Positions 1 through 9,341 are shown, counted from the first letter of the stretch. The stretch: 64,000 nucleotides of DNA from CAVTJL01 sp963735065 (GCA_963735065.1 CAVTJL010000001.1:2418001-2482000), one strand, 5' to 3'. Notes: generated by a model from the sequence alone, not told the origin. Numbers and translations are program-made.

Positions 1-69
1 GTAAGCTCGGCGAGCGGCCCGGCAGCCTTGCTCCCCTCGAGGCCGGCCTTGCTGCGGAGCAAGGCAAGT

Positions 70-96
70 CCCCGGCCGGCGCCACGCCGGCTGGGG
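70..96 (-). terminator. GC-rich hairpin downstream of apnO
   Basis: A 12-bp inverted repeat with one G/T mismatch and a 3-nt loop lies 10 nt past the apnO stop. There is no clear T-tract on the minus strand, so it could be a weak terminator or just GC-rich sequence. Confidence 0.3.
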
Positions 97-105
97 AGCC
101 GGTGA

Positions 106-960
106 TCAGGTCCGCGGCGCGCCCGGCTCGCAGATGTCCTTGACCGATTGGAGCACGGCTTCCGGGGCGAACACCCGCTCGAGCCAGCCCTCCCGGAAGA
201 TCTGGGGCTTCGCCAGCTCGATCGCCCGCAGGGCACCGTCCGAGAAGCGACCCTCGGGGAAGACGTCGAACGCGATCGACAGTCCGATCGTGAGGTGACC
301 CAGCAGGAAGTCGACTGCCGCCTGCGCCGGCACGCCGCGCCGGGCCGCCTCGTCGGCCGCCTCGCGCAGCGCGATGCACATCGTGATCGCGGTCGTCTCC
401 GAGAGCGCGGGCTCCAGGATCGCGATCTGCTCCACGGTGCAGCGGTGTGCCCGCATCACCGGCTTGTAGATCGTCCGCGCCACCTCCTCGCATAGCGCGT
501 AGTGCTCATCCGGCCCCTGCATCAGCGCGCAGACGATGTGCTGCTTGGCAGCGACCCCGCCGAAGAAGTCCCGCTTGGCCTCCGCGGTGGTCTCGTCGTT
601 GAAGATGGGCGGGTGGCAGGGGTGGGTCACGAAGTAGGTGAGCTCCGGCCGGTCAGGCATCTCGCCCGCATGAGGGGCGGCGGCGTCGAGGACGATCAGC
701 GCCGTGCCGGGCCGCACCTTGTCGACGATGCCGTGCGCGATCTTGCCGATGAGCCGGTCGGGCACGGCCATGAGCACGACGTCGGCTCCCGCCAGGGCGC
801 GGTCCTGGTCGATGCAGTCGACGCCGACCGCTGATTTGAGGCGCTGGCGGCCCTCCTCCGAGATCTCGACATGGTCGACCTCGAAGCGCGAGCCCTTGAG
901 GTTGGTGGCGAGGCGGACTCCCATCTTGCCGCCGGCGCCGAGCAGCGCGATCTTCGTCAT
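106..960 (-). CDS. apnO: ApnO-like NAD-dependent oxidoisomerase (D-apionate)
   Basis: This 284-residue protein starts with a Rossmann dinucleotide-binding motif (GAGGKMG, about residues 8-14). A phosphogluconate-dehydrogenase-like helical C-terminal domain follows. Proteins of this build next to a DUF1537 kinase and a RuBisCO-like protein include D-apionate oxidoisomerase, which makes 3-oxo-isoapionate. The gene is last in a minus-strand set of three, 28 bp after the kinase gene. The function rests on family plus neighbours. Other acid-sugar dehydrogenases of the same fold would look similar. Confidence 0.75.
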   Translation of the reverse strand: MTKIALLGAGGKMGVRLATNLKGSRFEVDHVEISEEGRQRLKSAVGVDCIDQDRALAGADVVLMAVPDRLIGKIAHGIVDKVRPGTALIVLDAAAPHAGEMPDRPELTYFVTHPCHPPIFNDETTAEAKRDFFGGVAAKQHIVCALMQGPDEHYALCEEVARTIYKPVMRAHRCTVEQIAILEPALSETTAITMCIALREAADEAARRGVPAQAAVDFLLGHLTIGLSIAFDVFPEGRFSDGALRAIELAKPQIFREGWLERVFAPEAVLQSVKDICEPGAPRT

Positions 961-988
961 TCCAAGGTTCTCCCCAGTTCTTTCGGTT

Positions 989-2377
989 TCAGCCGGCAGC
1001 GCCGCCGCGCTTGACGGCGCAGAAGTAGTCGGGGGCGCCGATCTGGCCGCCCTTCAAGGCGATCACGAGGCCCGCATGCGCCGGGTCGTCCGAGTGCGCC
1101 TGGCACAAGGGGGCGCCGGGGCTGACGGGCGCTAGGGCCGTGAGCGCGTAGATGCCGAGCATCAGCGTCGCATGGCCGGACGTGTCGCCGCCGGCGATGG
1201 CCGCACGCGTCAGCCTGGCTTCGCGGAGCACGCGGTCGAGAAGCCGGCCGAGGCCTGCGCCGATCCGGTCGTTGACGACGCCGGCCGGGAGCCTGTGGGC
1301 CTCGGCGGCCGCAGCGAGGGCCGCGACGGCGGGGTCGTCCGGGCCGGTGGCCGTGAAGACGAGCGGGTCCCGGCCCTCGCCGATCGCGGCCAGGGAACGC
1401 TCGACCGCCCGTCCGAGCTCGCGTTCCCATGCCGCCGTGTCGACGGCGCGGGCCACGTCGAGCCGGATCCCCGCGAAGCCGTTCCGTTCGGCGAAGGCGA
1501 TCTGCGCCGCCGTGACCGGCGAGCAGGAGCCCGAGACGCAGGCGATGCGCTCCGCCGGCGGGGCCCGGAACGCCTTCTCGGGCTGATCGTGGAGCCCGGC
1601 CGCCCGCCAGTGGGCGACGAGGGCGTACTCGATGCCCTGCGAGCCCACGGCCAGGAGGCGCTGGCCCCGCTGCTGCCACACCAGCCGGCCGGCCTCGGCC
1701 AGGGTCTCGTCGTCGACCACGTCGAGCGCGACGATCTCGGCCCCCCCGGCCAGCTCCCGGGCAAGGGCCGAATCCGCCGCGCCGTGCTTCATGGCGACGA
1801 GGTCGACGAGGCCGATCTGCTTTGCCCGGTCGGTCTGCTTTGCGAGGTGGAGCCTTACGTCGGCCTCGTCCATCGGCGTCACGGGGTGGCGCGCCATGGT
1901 CGGATGCCGGTCGAGCCGGTAGGCAACGCCGTTCACCGCCGCGAACAGGTTGCCGAAGGCCTGGTAGCGCGCGATCGCCGGCGCCGCGACCACCAGCGGG
2001 TGCCAGGCACCGCCGAGGATCGGCGTGGCGAGCTCGATCGCCCGACCGATCGAGCCGACATGCGGTGCCGAGTCGAAGGTCGAGCAGACCTTGTAGTGCG
2101 CGATCGGGGCGCCGAGCGCCGCCAGCGCACGAAACACCGGCGGCAGGTGCTCGTCCATCCAGTCCGGACCCTTCGAGCGGGCCACGCCCGCGACGCCGAT
2201 GGCGCGGTACCCCTCGAAACGGGCGAGCCGCTCGGGCGTCGGCACGTCGAGGAACAGAACGGTGGGCAGACCGGCGAAGGTGAGGACCTCCATGACCGAC
2301 GTCGAGCCGGTGAAGTCGTCGCCATAGAAGCTCAGGAGGAGGCCCTCCGGCAGGGCCCGGGCCGCGTCGGCGCTCAT
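989..2377 (-). CDS. oiaK: OiaK-like four-carbon acid sugar kinase (DUF1537)
   Basis: The 462-residue protein has the DUF1537 layout. The N-terminal substrate domain opens with the phrase SFYGDDFTGST near residue 16. A C-terminal nucleotide-binding domain contains GGDTSG. I chose the ATG at 2377 because it overlaps the stop of the RuBisCO-like gene (ATGA), indicating translational coupling. In known apionate pathways this kinase phosphorylates 3-oxo-isoapionate to its 4-phosphate, the substrate of a RuBisCO-like enzyme. Other DUF1537 kinases act on threonate, erythronate or related acids, so the substrate is inferred from context. Confidence 0.8.
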   Translation of the reverse strand: MSADAARALPEGLLLSFYGDDFTGSTSVMEVLTFAGLPTVLFLDVPTPERLARFEGYRAIGVAGVARSKGPDWMDEHLPPVFRALAALGAPIAHYKVCSTFDSAPHVGSIGRAIELATPILGGAWHPLVVAAPAIARYQAFGNLFAAVNGVAYRLDRHPTMARHPVTPMDEADVRLHLAKQTDRAKQIGLVDLVAMKHGAADSALARELAGGAEIVALDVVDDETLAEAGRLVWQQRGQRLLAVGSQGIEYALVAHWRAAGLHDQPEKAFRAPPAERIACVSGSCSPVTAAQIAFAERNGFAGIRLDVARAVDTAAWERELGRAVERSLAAIGEGRDPLVFTATGPDDPAVAALAAAAEAHRLPAGVVNDRIGAGLGRLLDRVLREARLTRAAIAGGDTSGHATLMLGIYALTALAPVSPGAPLCQAHSDDPAHAGLVIALKGGQIGAPDYFCAVKRGGAAG

Positions 2378-3639
2378 GCGCCGCGGGGCCTGAGCGCCGC
2401 GGCGAGGGCGGGACGCTCGCGCGCGTGCTCGGCCAGCGGGATGCCGGCCGCGGCCGCCTCCCAGGCCTCGCGCAGGCTCGCCACGCCGGCCGCCGGCCCG
2501 TCCGGATGCGCCAGGATCCCGCCCCCGGCGGTGACGATCAGGTCCGCCGAGCCCAGGCCGGCGTAGGTGCCGGGCGCCTGCTTGACCGTCTGGCCGGAGG
2601 AGAAGACCGGCATGGCGAGGCAGGGCTTGGCCGCGAACATCGGTGTCAGGCAGGCTTTCGCCGAGGCCATCACGCTCGCGTCGTCCTCCGCGAACTTGCT
2701 CTGCAGGCCGTTGACATGCATGTGGTCGGCGCCGGCCAGCCGCCAGATCTTCTGCCAGGCCACGTAGGACCAGCCCAGCGCCGGGTGGCGGGTGAGCGCG
2801 CCCCAGCCGTTGCGGTGGGCGTGGATCGGGAGCTGCGCGAAGCGGCCGAGCTCGATCATGCCGGCGAGCCCGACCGAGTTCAGGCTCGCCATGACGCAGG
2901 TGCCGCCGAGGGAGAGCACGAGGTCGTGCCGGCGGCGCATCTGGTCCAGCTCGCCGGTGAGGTTGAGCGCCACCATCACCTTCTTGCCGGTCCGTTGCGC
3001 GTGCTCCTCCACCACCTGCAGGACCGCTCGCGCGCGTTCGTCGAACGGGCAGTGGGGTCCGTCTGCCTGCAGCTCGTCGTCCTTCACGAAGTCGATCCCG
3101 GCCTCGCACAGGGTCCGCACCAGGGCTGCCGTCTCCTCCGGGCCAAAGCCGACGCTGGGCTTGACGATGGTGCCGATCAGCGGGCGCCCTTCGACGCCGG
3201 CGAGCCGGCGGGTGCCCTCGATCCCGAACTTCGGGCCCGGGTAGGCGTCGGCGAACGCGGTCGGCAGGCGGAGGTCGAGCAGGCGCAGGCCCGAGAGCTG
3301 CATGAGCTCGAAGAGGTTGCCTGCGACCGTGGCCAAGAGGTTGGGCAAGGAGGGACCGAGATTGTCGAGCGGCCAGGAGAGCGTGACGCGCGCCCGGCGC
3401 CATACGGGCGCGCCGCCCTTCGGCACGGCTGCCCAGGGCAGCGACGGGCCCGGCACCTCCTCGACGACCTCGAGCGCCTCGACCCGTGCCGCCGCCCGAG
3501 CCTTCAGCTCGGGGGTCTCGCCCGGGACCGGCACGAAGGTGCCGCTCGATTGCTCGCCGGCCATGACCTCCGCCGCCTGAAGCGGGTCGAAGGCGGTCTC
3601 GAGCAGGTAGTCGGCCTCGATGCGGACAGGATCGCTCAC
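2374..3639 (-). CDS. RuBisCO-like protein (OiaX/OiaT type)
   Basis: This 421-residue protein is a RuBisCO large-subunit homologue. The catalytic signature is retained: TIVKPS (K160), FVKDDE with the carbamate lysine K186 and metal ligands D188/E189, HAHR (H273/H275), HMHVNG with H308, and K315. It is therefore not an obviously inactive relative. Its place upstream of DUF1537-kinase and ApnO-like genes points to the 3-oxo-isoapionate-4-phosphate decarboxylase (OiaX) or transcarboxylase/hydrolase (OiaT) group. I cannot tell these two apart here. It is the first gene of its operon, divergent from the transporter genes. There is no small subunit or phosphoribulokinase in the window, so photosynthetic carbon fixation is unlikely. 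Confidence 0.8.
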   Translation of the reverse strand: MSDPVRIEADYLLETAFDPLQAAEVMAGEQSSGTFVPVPGETPELKARAAARVEALEVVEEVPGPSLPWAAVPKGGAPVWRRARVTLSWPLDNLGPSLPNLLATVAGNLFELMQLSGLRLLDLRLPTAFADAYPGPKFGIEGTRRLAGVEGRPLIGTIVKPSVGFGPEETAALVRTLCEAGIDFVKDDELQADGPHCPFDERARAVLQVVEEHAQRTGKKVMVALNLTGELDQMRRRHDLVLSLGGTCVMASLNSVGLAGMIELGRFAQLPIHAHRNGWGALTRHPALGWSYVAWQKIWRLAGADHMHVNGLQSKFAEDDASVMASAKACLTPMFAAKPCLAMPVFSSGQTVKQAPGTYAGLGSADLIVTAGGGILAHPDGPAAGVASLREAWEAAAAGIPLAEHARERPALAAALRPRGA

Positions 3640-4292
3640 GACAGGGTCTCCCGGCTCTTGCCTTCCACGGCGTCAGCCTGCGACGGCCTCCGGCCGACAG
3701 TCGATGGATCACCCGCAAGCTCGGCGGATGAGGGCATGGTGATGACTCCAGCGGGATCAGCGCGGGGGAATGGTCCATTCTCAGGCTGAGGCAGGGCAGC
3801 CCGTTTGCCCTGCCAGCGTCCGCGCGCCGCTACTGGTATGCTCATTGAGCCAAACCGCCGTCCAGAGCAACGTGCGCGGGGGAGCCGTAGCGGTGAGGCC
3901 CTTTCGCCTCGGTGCCTGCCGACGCCCCTGGTGGGTGGCGATGGTGACGGCCTTGCAGCGGCGTACCGGGAGGAGGGATGAATTCGTCATCATCTCGGCG
4001 GCCGAACGGATGAGGGCCGGAGAAGCCGGCCTATGTCAGAGGCGACGAGGCTACCGGAAGATCCGGAAATGCATGCGCGCTCTTCCCGACGATGCGGCGT
4101 TGAGCTGACGACCCTCGGGCGGAGCCGATCGGGTCCTGCACGATAAGACGGGACGATCCAGCGCCGATGTCGGCGGCCGCAGGCTTGAATGCCGCAACAG
4201 GGTGAGGGCGCAATGCCATCCTTGACGGATGGCCGCAAGAGGTAGAGGCAAGATCAGCTCCGCTATCAGAGAGCGTGATCAGGGAGGATAAA
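3640..4292. other. Divergent intergenic region between RLP operon and transporter operon
   Basis: About 650 bp separates the two divergent operons. It must hold both promoters. I see no convincing gene, strong palindrome or consensus promoter in it. A strong Shine-Dalgarno-like GGGAGGAGGG precedes an ATG at 3978, but that frame stops after 11 codons. Confidence 0.6.
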
Positions 4293-5348
4293 ATGAAGTC
4301 CAGGACGGATCGCAGGATCGGATCAGGCTGGGGCCGGATCGGGCGCCGCTCGGCGGTCGCCATGGTGGCCATGGCATCGGTCGTGGCGCTGGGTGCCTTC
4401 GGTGGCAGCAGGACGGCCAGCGCCGCCCAGCAGTTCGTCAAGAAGTCGCCGTTGACGATCGGCTACAGCATCCAGTCGGCGCAGGACCCCTACTGGCAGG
4501 GCTACATCCACGGCATCGAGCACCAGATGGCCAAGTACGGGTTCACCAAGCTTTTGACCCAGGACAGCCAGGCGTCGGCGCAAAAGCAGGTGTCGGGCAG
4601 CATGGCCCTGATCCACAACGGGATCAGCGCGCTCATCATCTCGCCCCAGGAGCCCAGCGCCCTGGTGGCCACGATCATTGCCGCGCACAAGGCGGACATC
4701 CCGGTGATCGTGGGGGACGTCGGCGCCGCCGGCGACTATGACGCCTTCGTCCTTTCCGACAACTATCACGGCGGCGAGCTCGCCGCGCAGTTCGTGCAAA
4801 AGGCGCTGGCCGATCGCGAGGGCACGCAGGAGGTGGGGATCATCGCGCTCAATCCCACGACCTCCGTCAACGGCCCGCGCAGCGACGGCTTCACGGAGAC
4901 GGTCGCCAAGGACCCGCACATCAAGGTGGTGGCGAACATCTCGGGGCATCAGACGGTGTCGGGCGGGTTCAGCGCGGCGCAGGCCATCCTGGCGGCGCAT
5001 CCCAAGGTGGCGGCGATCTACTGCCTGAACGACTCGATGGCGGCCGGCGCCCAGCAGGCGATCGCCCAGGCCGGGCGCGACCCGCTCACGGACCCGGTCC
5101 TCGTCGGGTTCAACGGTGATCCCATCGCGCTCCAGATGATGAAGGACAAGAAGCTCGCGGCCGACGTGGCGCAGAACCCCTACGAGCAGGGTGTCATCGC
5201 CGTGGACCTGGCCTGGGACTACCTCAACGGCAAGACGCCCAAGTTCACCGATCCGGCGAACAAGGTGGTGAGCGTGCCCGTCGAGCTCGTGACGCCCGAT
5301 ACCCTTCCCGACTTCATGAAGCGGGTCGAGGCCGGCACGGCCTACTGA
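4293..5348 (+). CDS. CUT2-type sugar ABC transporter substrate-binding protein
   Basis: This 351-residue protein has a long N-terminal export signal: basic RIGRR, a hydrophobic stretch, and a likely cleavage after TASA near residue 45. The rest is a ribose-binding-protein-like fold (periplasmic binding protein domain 4). I prefer the ATG at 4293 because AGGGAGGA lies just upstream; an in-frame GTG at 4275 is also possible. It heads an operon with a fused ATPase and two permeases, and is divergent from the apionate-type enzymes. The likely cargo is therefore apionate, apiose or a related branched sugar. That is inference. Confidence 0.85.
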   Translation: MKSRTDRRIGSGWGRIGRRSAVAMVAMASVVALGAFGGSRTASAAQQFVKKSPLTIGYSIQSAQDPYWQGYIHGIEHQMAKYGFTKLLTQDSQASAQKQVSGSMALIHNGISALIISPQEPSALVATIIAAHKADIPVIVGDVGAAGDYDAFVLSDNYHGGELAAQFVQKALADREGTQEVGIIALNPTTSVNGPRSDGFTETVAKDPHIKVVANISGHQTVSGGFSAAQAILAAHPKVAAIYCLNDSMAAGAQQAIAQAGRDPLTDPVLVGFNGDPIALQMMKDKKLAADVAQNPYEQGVIAVDLAWDYLNGKTPKFTDPANKVVSVPVELVTPDTLPDFMKRVEAGTAY

Positions 5349-5360
5349 TCGGGGCGGTTC

Positions 5361-5367
5361 GAGGAGG
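5361..5367 (+). promoter_or_regulatory. Shine-Dalgarno deciding the GTG start of the ABC ATPase
   Basis: GAGGAGG lies 6 nt before the GTG at 5374. The in-frame ATGs at 5440 and 5458 have no comparable site, although family length would also allow those starts. Confidence 0.5.
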
Positions 5368-5373
5368 CTGCTC

Positions 5374-7059
5374 GTGTGGCAGGAGCGACCGGCCGGGCCG
5401 GTCGCTCCGCGCGAGCGGCCCCGTGGTGAGCGGCCGGGCATGAGGGCGGGTTCGGCGATGAAGGAAGCGGCCGGGGCAGGCCAGGCCTGCCCCACACTGA
5501 GCGCCTCGGGCCTGCGCAAGCGCTTCGACGGGGTCGAGGTCCTCCACGGCGTCGACCTCGACCTGCGCGCGGGCGAGGTCCATGCCCTGGTCGGGGAGAA
5601 TGGTGCCGGCAAGAGCACCATCATCAACATGCTGAGCGGCCGCCTGCGCCCCGACGAGGGCCGGATCGAGCTCAACGGCGCGCCGGTGGCGTTCCGCAAC
5701 CCGCTGGCCGCACGGCAGGCCGGCATCTCGATGATCGCGCAGGAGCTCGAGGTCGTTCCGACGCTCACCGTCGTCGAGAACATCTTTCTGGGTGCCGAGC
5801 CGACCCGGCACGGGATCGTGCGCTGGGGCGAGGCGCGCCGCAAGGTGAGGAGCATCCTGGGCGAGCTCGGGGTCGACGCCGATCCGGACCGCGTCGTCGG
5901 CACGATCGGCGTGGCGGACCAGCAGCTCGTCGAGATCGCCAAGGCGGTCATCGGCGAGTTCAGCGTGCTCATCATGGACGAGCCCACCTCGGCCCTCAAT
6001 CTCGAGGACGTCGACCGCCTCTTCAAGATCGTGCGCCGCCTCAAGGCCAGCGGCGTCGCCGTTCTCTACGTCTCCCACCGCTTGTGGGAGGTCTTTGATC
6101 TTGCTGACCGCGTGACGGTGCTGCGGGACGGCAACCGCATCCTCACGAGCGAGATCGCCCGGACCGACGTGGACAAGGTCATCCACGCGATGCTCGGCGA
6201 CAAGAGCTCGCTTCTGGCCGAGTCGGGCCGCTCGCTGGCAGCACGCCCGTCACCGGCCCCGGGCGCCCGGCCGGTCCTCGAGCTCGAGGGCGTCGCATCG
6301 GGCGATCTCCTCAAGGACATCAGCCTCAGCGTCAACGAGGGCGAGGTCATCGGGCTGGCCGGCGTTCTGGGCTCGGGCCGCACCGAGCTTTGCGAGGCCA
6401 TCTACGGCCTCCGCCGGATCGAGGACGGCGTGATGCGCCTGCGGGGCGAGGCGACGCGCATCGCCGAGCCCAAGGAGGCTCTCAGGCGAGGCGTGTGCAT
6501 GCTCTCGGAGGATCGAAAGTCCGAGGGCATCTTCGCCCATCTCGACGTGCAGGAGAACGTCATCCTGGACTACAAGCCGGCCCTCGAGGACGCGGGCGAG
6601 GGAGCCGGCGGCGAGGCCGCGCGTCGGGCGCCCGGGCATGCCTCCCGGCTGCGAAGGATCGGTGCCGCACCCATCCAGCCCAAGGTCGAGCGGCGCGCCT
6701 TCGAGGCGATGCGCAAGGCCCTGAGCATCCGCTGCTCTGGCCCCACCGAGAAGATCACGGCGCTGAGCGGCGGCAATCAGCAAAAGGCGCTGTTCGCGAG
6801 GGCGGCGCTGGCACAGCCCGTCCTTCTGCTCCTCCTGGAGCCGACGCGCGGGGTCGATGTGGGCGCCAAGGAGGAGATCTACGCCGCGATCAACTCCTTC
6901 GCGGAGCAGGGGACCGCGATGATCGTGAGCTCGTCGGAGATCGGCGAGCTGATGCGCCTCGCGACCCGGATCTACGTGCTGAGGAACGGGCGCATCGTGG
7001 ACCGGCTCGCGGTCAGCGAGACGACCGAGAAGGACATTCTCAGGCGGATGGCCGGCTAG
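5374..7059 (+). CDS. CUT2-type sugar ABC transporter ATP-binding protein (two fused NBDs)
   Basis: This 561-residue protein (RbsA/XylG/MglA type) carries two ATPase domains. NBD1 has Walker A GENGAGKST, a degenerate signature (GVADQQ) and Walker B LIMDEPTSAL. NBD2 has the signature LSGGNQQK and the D-loop region EPTRGVDVG. In NBD2 the Walker B acidic pair reads LE instead of DE, so its aspartate is replaced by leucine. An Ala/Gly/Arg-rich insert of about 40 residues sits in NBD2. The GTG start gives an N-terminal extension of about 30 residues. The downstream permease starts 17 nt after its stop. It powers import with the neighbouring binding protein and permeases. Confidence 0.88.
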   Translation: MWQERPAGPVAPRERPRGERPGMRAGSAMKEAAGAGQACPTLSASGLRKRFDGVEVLHGVDLDLRAGEVHALVGENGAGKSTIINMLSGRLRPDEGRIELNGAPVAFRNPLAARQAGISMIAQELEVVPTLTVVENIFLGAEPTRHGIVRWGEARRKVRSILGELGVDADPDRVVGTIGVADQQLVEIAKAVIGEFSVLIMDEPTSALNLEDVDRLFKIVRRLKASGVAVLYVSHRLWEVFDLADRVTVLRDGNRILTSEIARTDVDKVIHAMLGDKSSLLAESGRSLAARPSPAPGARPVLELEGVASGDLLKDISLSVNEGEVIGLAGVLGSGRTELCEAIYGLRRIEDGVMRLRGEATRIAEPKEALRRGVCMLSEDRKSEGIFAHLDVQENVILDYKPALEDAGEGAGGEAARRAPGHASRLRRIGAAPIQPKVERRAFEAMRKALSIRCSGPTEKITALSGGNQQKALFARAALAQPVLLLLLEPTRGVDVGAKEEIYAAINSFAEQGTAMIVSSSEIGELMRLATRIYVLRNGRIVDRLAVSETTEKDILRRMAG

Positions 7060-7076
7060 CGCGCTATCGGGACGTG

Positions 7077-8048
7077 ATGATGTTGCAGCTCTCCAAGAGG
7101 TTCCTCGCATCGGACTCGGCCGCGGCCGTCGTGGCGCTGGTGGCCGTGCTCTTGTGCTTCTCCCTTCTCAACCCGCGCTTCCTGACGCCTCTCAACATCG
7201 ACGGCATCATCGTGAACGCCTCGATCTCGGCCGTCACGGGCCTGGGCATGACCCTGATCATCGCGATGCGCTCGCTCGACCTGTCGGTGGGCTCGATCAT
7301 GGGCTTCTCGGCCATCGTCGCGGCCGAGCTTCTCACCCTGCACGTGCCCCTGGTCTTCGTGCTGATCGCCGGGCTGGTCGCCGGCGGCGCCCTCGGGCTG
7401 GTCAACGGCCTCCTGATCACGCTCCTGGGCCTGCCGTCGTTCGTGGCGACGCTCGCCACCTTCTCCATGATCCTGGGGGCCGAGCTCCTCATCACCCATG
7501 GCGAGACGGTGATCATCTACAACGGCTTTCTCAACAAGCTCGTGGTGGGGAACATCGGGGGCTTCCTGCCGGCAGCAGCCGTGATCGCGGCCGTCGTCTT
7601 CGCGCTCGTCTGGCTCGTGTTCCACCGCACGCCGTTCGGCCGGCACGTGGCGGCGATCGGCGGCGATCCGCGCTCGGCCGTGGGTGCCGGCATCAACGTC
7701 AGGAACGTCACCCTCGGGGCCTTCGTGCTGGTCGGCCTCTGTGCGGCGCTCTCGGGCCTCATGGCCGGGGCACAGCTCCAGAACGTCGATTCGACGATCG
7801 GCCTGGGGGCCGAGCTCACCGCGATCGCCGTGGTCGTCGTCGGCGGCACCAGCCTCGCGGGCGGCCGCGGCAACCTCGTCGGCACCGTCTGCGCCGCGCT
7901 GCTGCTCGCCTCGATCAAGGCCGGGCTCAACATCGTCAACGTGTCGTCGCTCTACGAGGATCTCGCCTTCGGCGGCATCCTGATCCTTGCCCTGGTGGTG
8001 GACGGTCTCCGCAGGGGAGCGGACCGCAGGGGCGTTCTCGTCGTCTAG
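7077..8048 (+). CDS. CUT2-type sugar ABC transporter permease 1
   Basis: The 323-residue, highly hydrophobic protein has the BPD_transp_2 (RbsC-like) pattern of about eight to ten membrane spans. Family phrases include MRSLDLSVGSIMG and a C-terminal VVVGGTSLAGGRGNLVGT. It starts at one of two adjacent ATGs (7077/7080) 17 nt after the ATPase gene. It should form the inner-membrane channel together with the second permease. Confidence 0.87.
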   Translation: MMLQLSKRFLASDSAAAVVALVAVLLCFSLLNPRFLTPLNIDGIIVNASISAVTGLGMTLIIAMRSLDLSVGSIMGFSAIVAAELLTLHVPLVFVLIAGLVAGGALGLVNGLLITLLGLPSFVATLATFSMILGAELLITHGETVIIYNGFLNKLVVGNIGGFLPAAAVIAAVVFALVWLVFHRTPFGRHVAAIGGDPRSAVGAGINVRNVTLGAFVLVGLCAALSGLMAGAQLQNVDSTIGLGAELTAIAVVVVGGTSLAGGRGNLVGTVCAALLLASIKAGLNIVNVSSLYEDLAFGGILILALVVDGLRRGADRRGVLVV

Positions 8049-8061
8049 ACTAGGGGCACCG

Positions 8062-9189
8062 ATGCTGAAGCAGAGAGCAGCAGGCGACGACGCCCGCCCG
8101 GAAGGAGGGCCACCGTCCCGCCTCGGCCGGGTCGCAGGGCTGGGGCTGGCCCGCATCCGCATCCCGCGCGAGCGGACGGGTGTGTGGATCCTCAACATCA
8201 TCCTGCTGATCGCGCTGGCGATCGGCGCGCCCAACTTCTATGGCGAGGGCAACATCCAGGCGGTCCTGAACGACACCGCCATCCTGGGCATCGGTGCGGC
8301 CGGGATGACGGTGCTCATCATGGCGGGCGCCTTCGATCTCTCCGTCTCCAGCATCATCGGCCTCGCGCCGATCGTCGCCATCTCGGTCGTGGGCGATACG
8401 AGCGGGATCCTGCTCGTGCTCGTGTCGGTGCTGGCCGGGGCGCTCCTGGGCCTCGTCAACGGGCTCATCATCACCCGCGGCCGGGTGGCACCCTTCGTCG
8501 CCACGCTGGGCACCCTTTTCGTCTTCGGCTCGATCGGCGCCATCATCTCGCAGGGCAACGCGCTCATCCTCACCAACGCCTTCGTCATCGAGCTCGCCAC
8601 CGGCAGCGTCTTCCAGTTCATCCCCTACAGCTTCGTCATCATGCTGGTCGTCTTCGCCCTGTGCCATGTCGTGCTGCGCTGGCTGCATATCGGACGCTGG
8701 GTGCGGGCGGCGGGCAGCAATATCCGCGCCGCCCATGTGAGCGGCATCGACCTGCGCTGGGTCTATCTTTGCACCTTCGTCGCCTCGGGTGCCCTCACCG
8801 GCCTCGCAGGCATTCTCCTGAGCGGCTACCTGGCCTCGGCCGACGCCACGCAGGCGCCCAACTACAACCTCAACGTCATCGCCGCCGTCGTGGTCGGCGG
8901 AACCAGCCTCTACGGCGGGACCGGAACGCTCGTCGGCACGGCGCTCGCCGCCTGGCTCTTCTCCATGGTCAACAACGGCCTCATCCTCTTCGGCGTGAAC
9001 TCCTACTGGCAGTATCTGGCGACGGGCATCATCCTCATCCTGGCGCTGGTCCTGGGGCTCGTGGGGATCGGCGGGCGGCTCTGGCATCGCCCGGGTGCGG
9101 CGGGGCATGCCGGCGGTGAGCAGGCGCGGGACGGCGGACGCGATGCCGGCGATGCCGCAGCGGACGGGCGTGGGGCGGCGGGAAGGTGA
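8062..9189 (+). CDS. CUT2-type sugar ABC transporter permease 2
   Basis: This 375-residue protein is a second RbsC-like permease, with GAFDLSVSSIIG and VVVGGTSLYGGTGTLVGT matching permease 1. The ATG at 8062 follows the previous stop by 13 nt. The first 35 residues are polar and cytoplasmic. The last 35 are Gly/Ala/Arg-rich and probably disordered. Two different permeases suggest a heterodimeric channel. It is the last gene of the transporter operon. Confidence 0.85.
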   Translation: MLKQRAAGDDARPEGGPPSRLGRVAGLGLARIRIPRERTGVWILNIILLIALAIGAPNFYGEGNIQAVLNDTAILGIGAAGMTVLIMAGAFDLSVSSIIGLAPIVAISVVGDTSGILLVLVSVLAGALLGLVNGLIITRGRVAPFVATLGTLFVFGSIGAIISQGNALILTNAFVIELATGSVFQFIPYSFVIMLVVFALCHVVLRWLHIGRWVRAAGSNIRAAHVSGIDLRWVYLCTFVASGALTGLAGILLSGYLASADATQAPNYNLNVIAAVVVGGTSLYGGTGTLVGTALAAWLFSMVNNGLILFGVNSYWQYLATGIILILALVLGLVGIGGRLWHRPGAAGHAGGEQARDGGRDAGDAAADGRGAAGR

Positions 9190-9341
9190 GACCGGCGCGG
9201 CTCGGCCCATCAGGCTTGGACGCGACGCAGGATCTCTGACGCTCGGGACCCGGTGGTGGCCCGAGCGGAGGTTCGGGTGGGGCCCGCTTTTTGCGGCAGG
9301 AGACCCGACCGGCGGCGACGAGGCCGAGGAGGGACGGGCTC

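Noticed and set aside
2374..3639. A genuine carbon-fixing RuBisCO
   Set aside because: The neighbours are ApnO- and DUF1537-type genes and there is no phosphoribulokinase or small subunit; a catabolic RuBisCO-like enzyme fits better.
989..3778. A 929-codon minus-strand frame covering both oiaK and the RuBisCO-like gene
   Set aside because: Only the part after 2377 is protein-like (oiaK); the upstream part is the wrong-frame shadow of the RuBisCO-like gene, so no fusion is present.
3978..4013. A leader peptide gene (11 codons after a strong ribosome site) upstream of the CUT2 binding protein
   Set aside because: No attenuator hairpin or regulatory codons were seen, and it lies about 280 bp from the next gene; probably chance.
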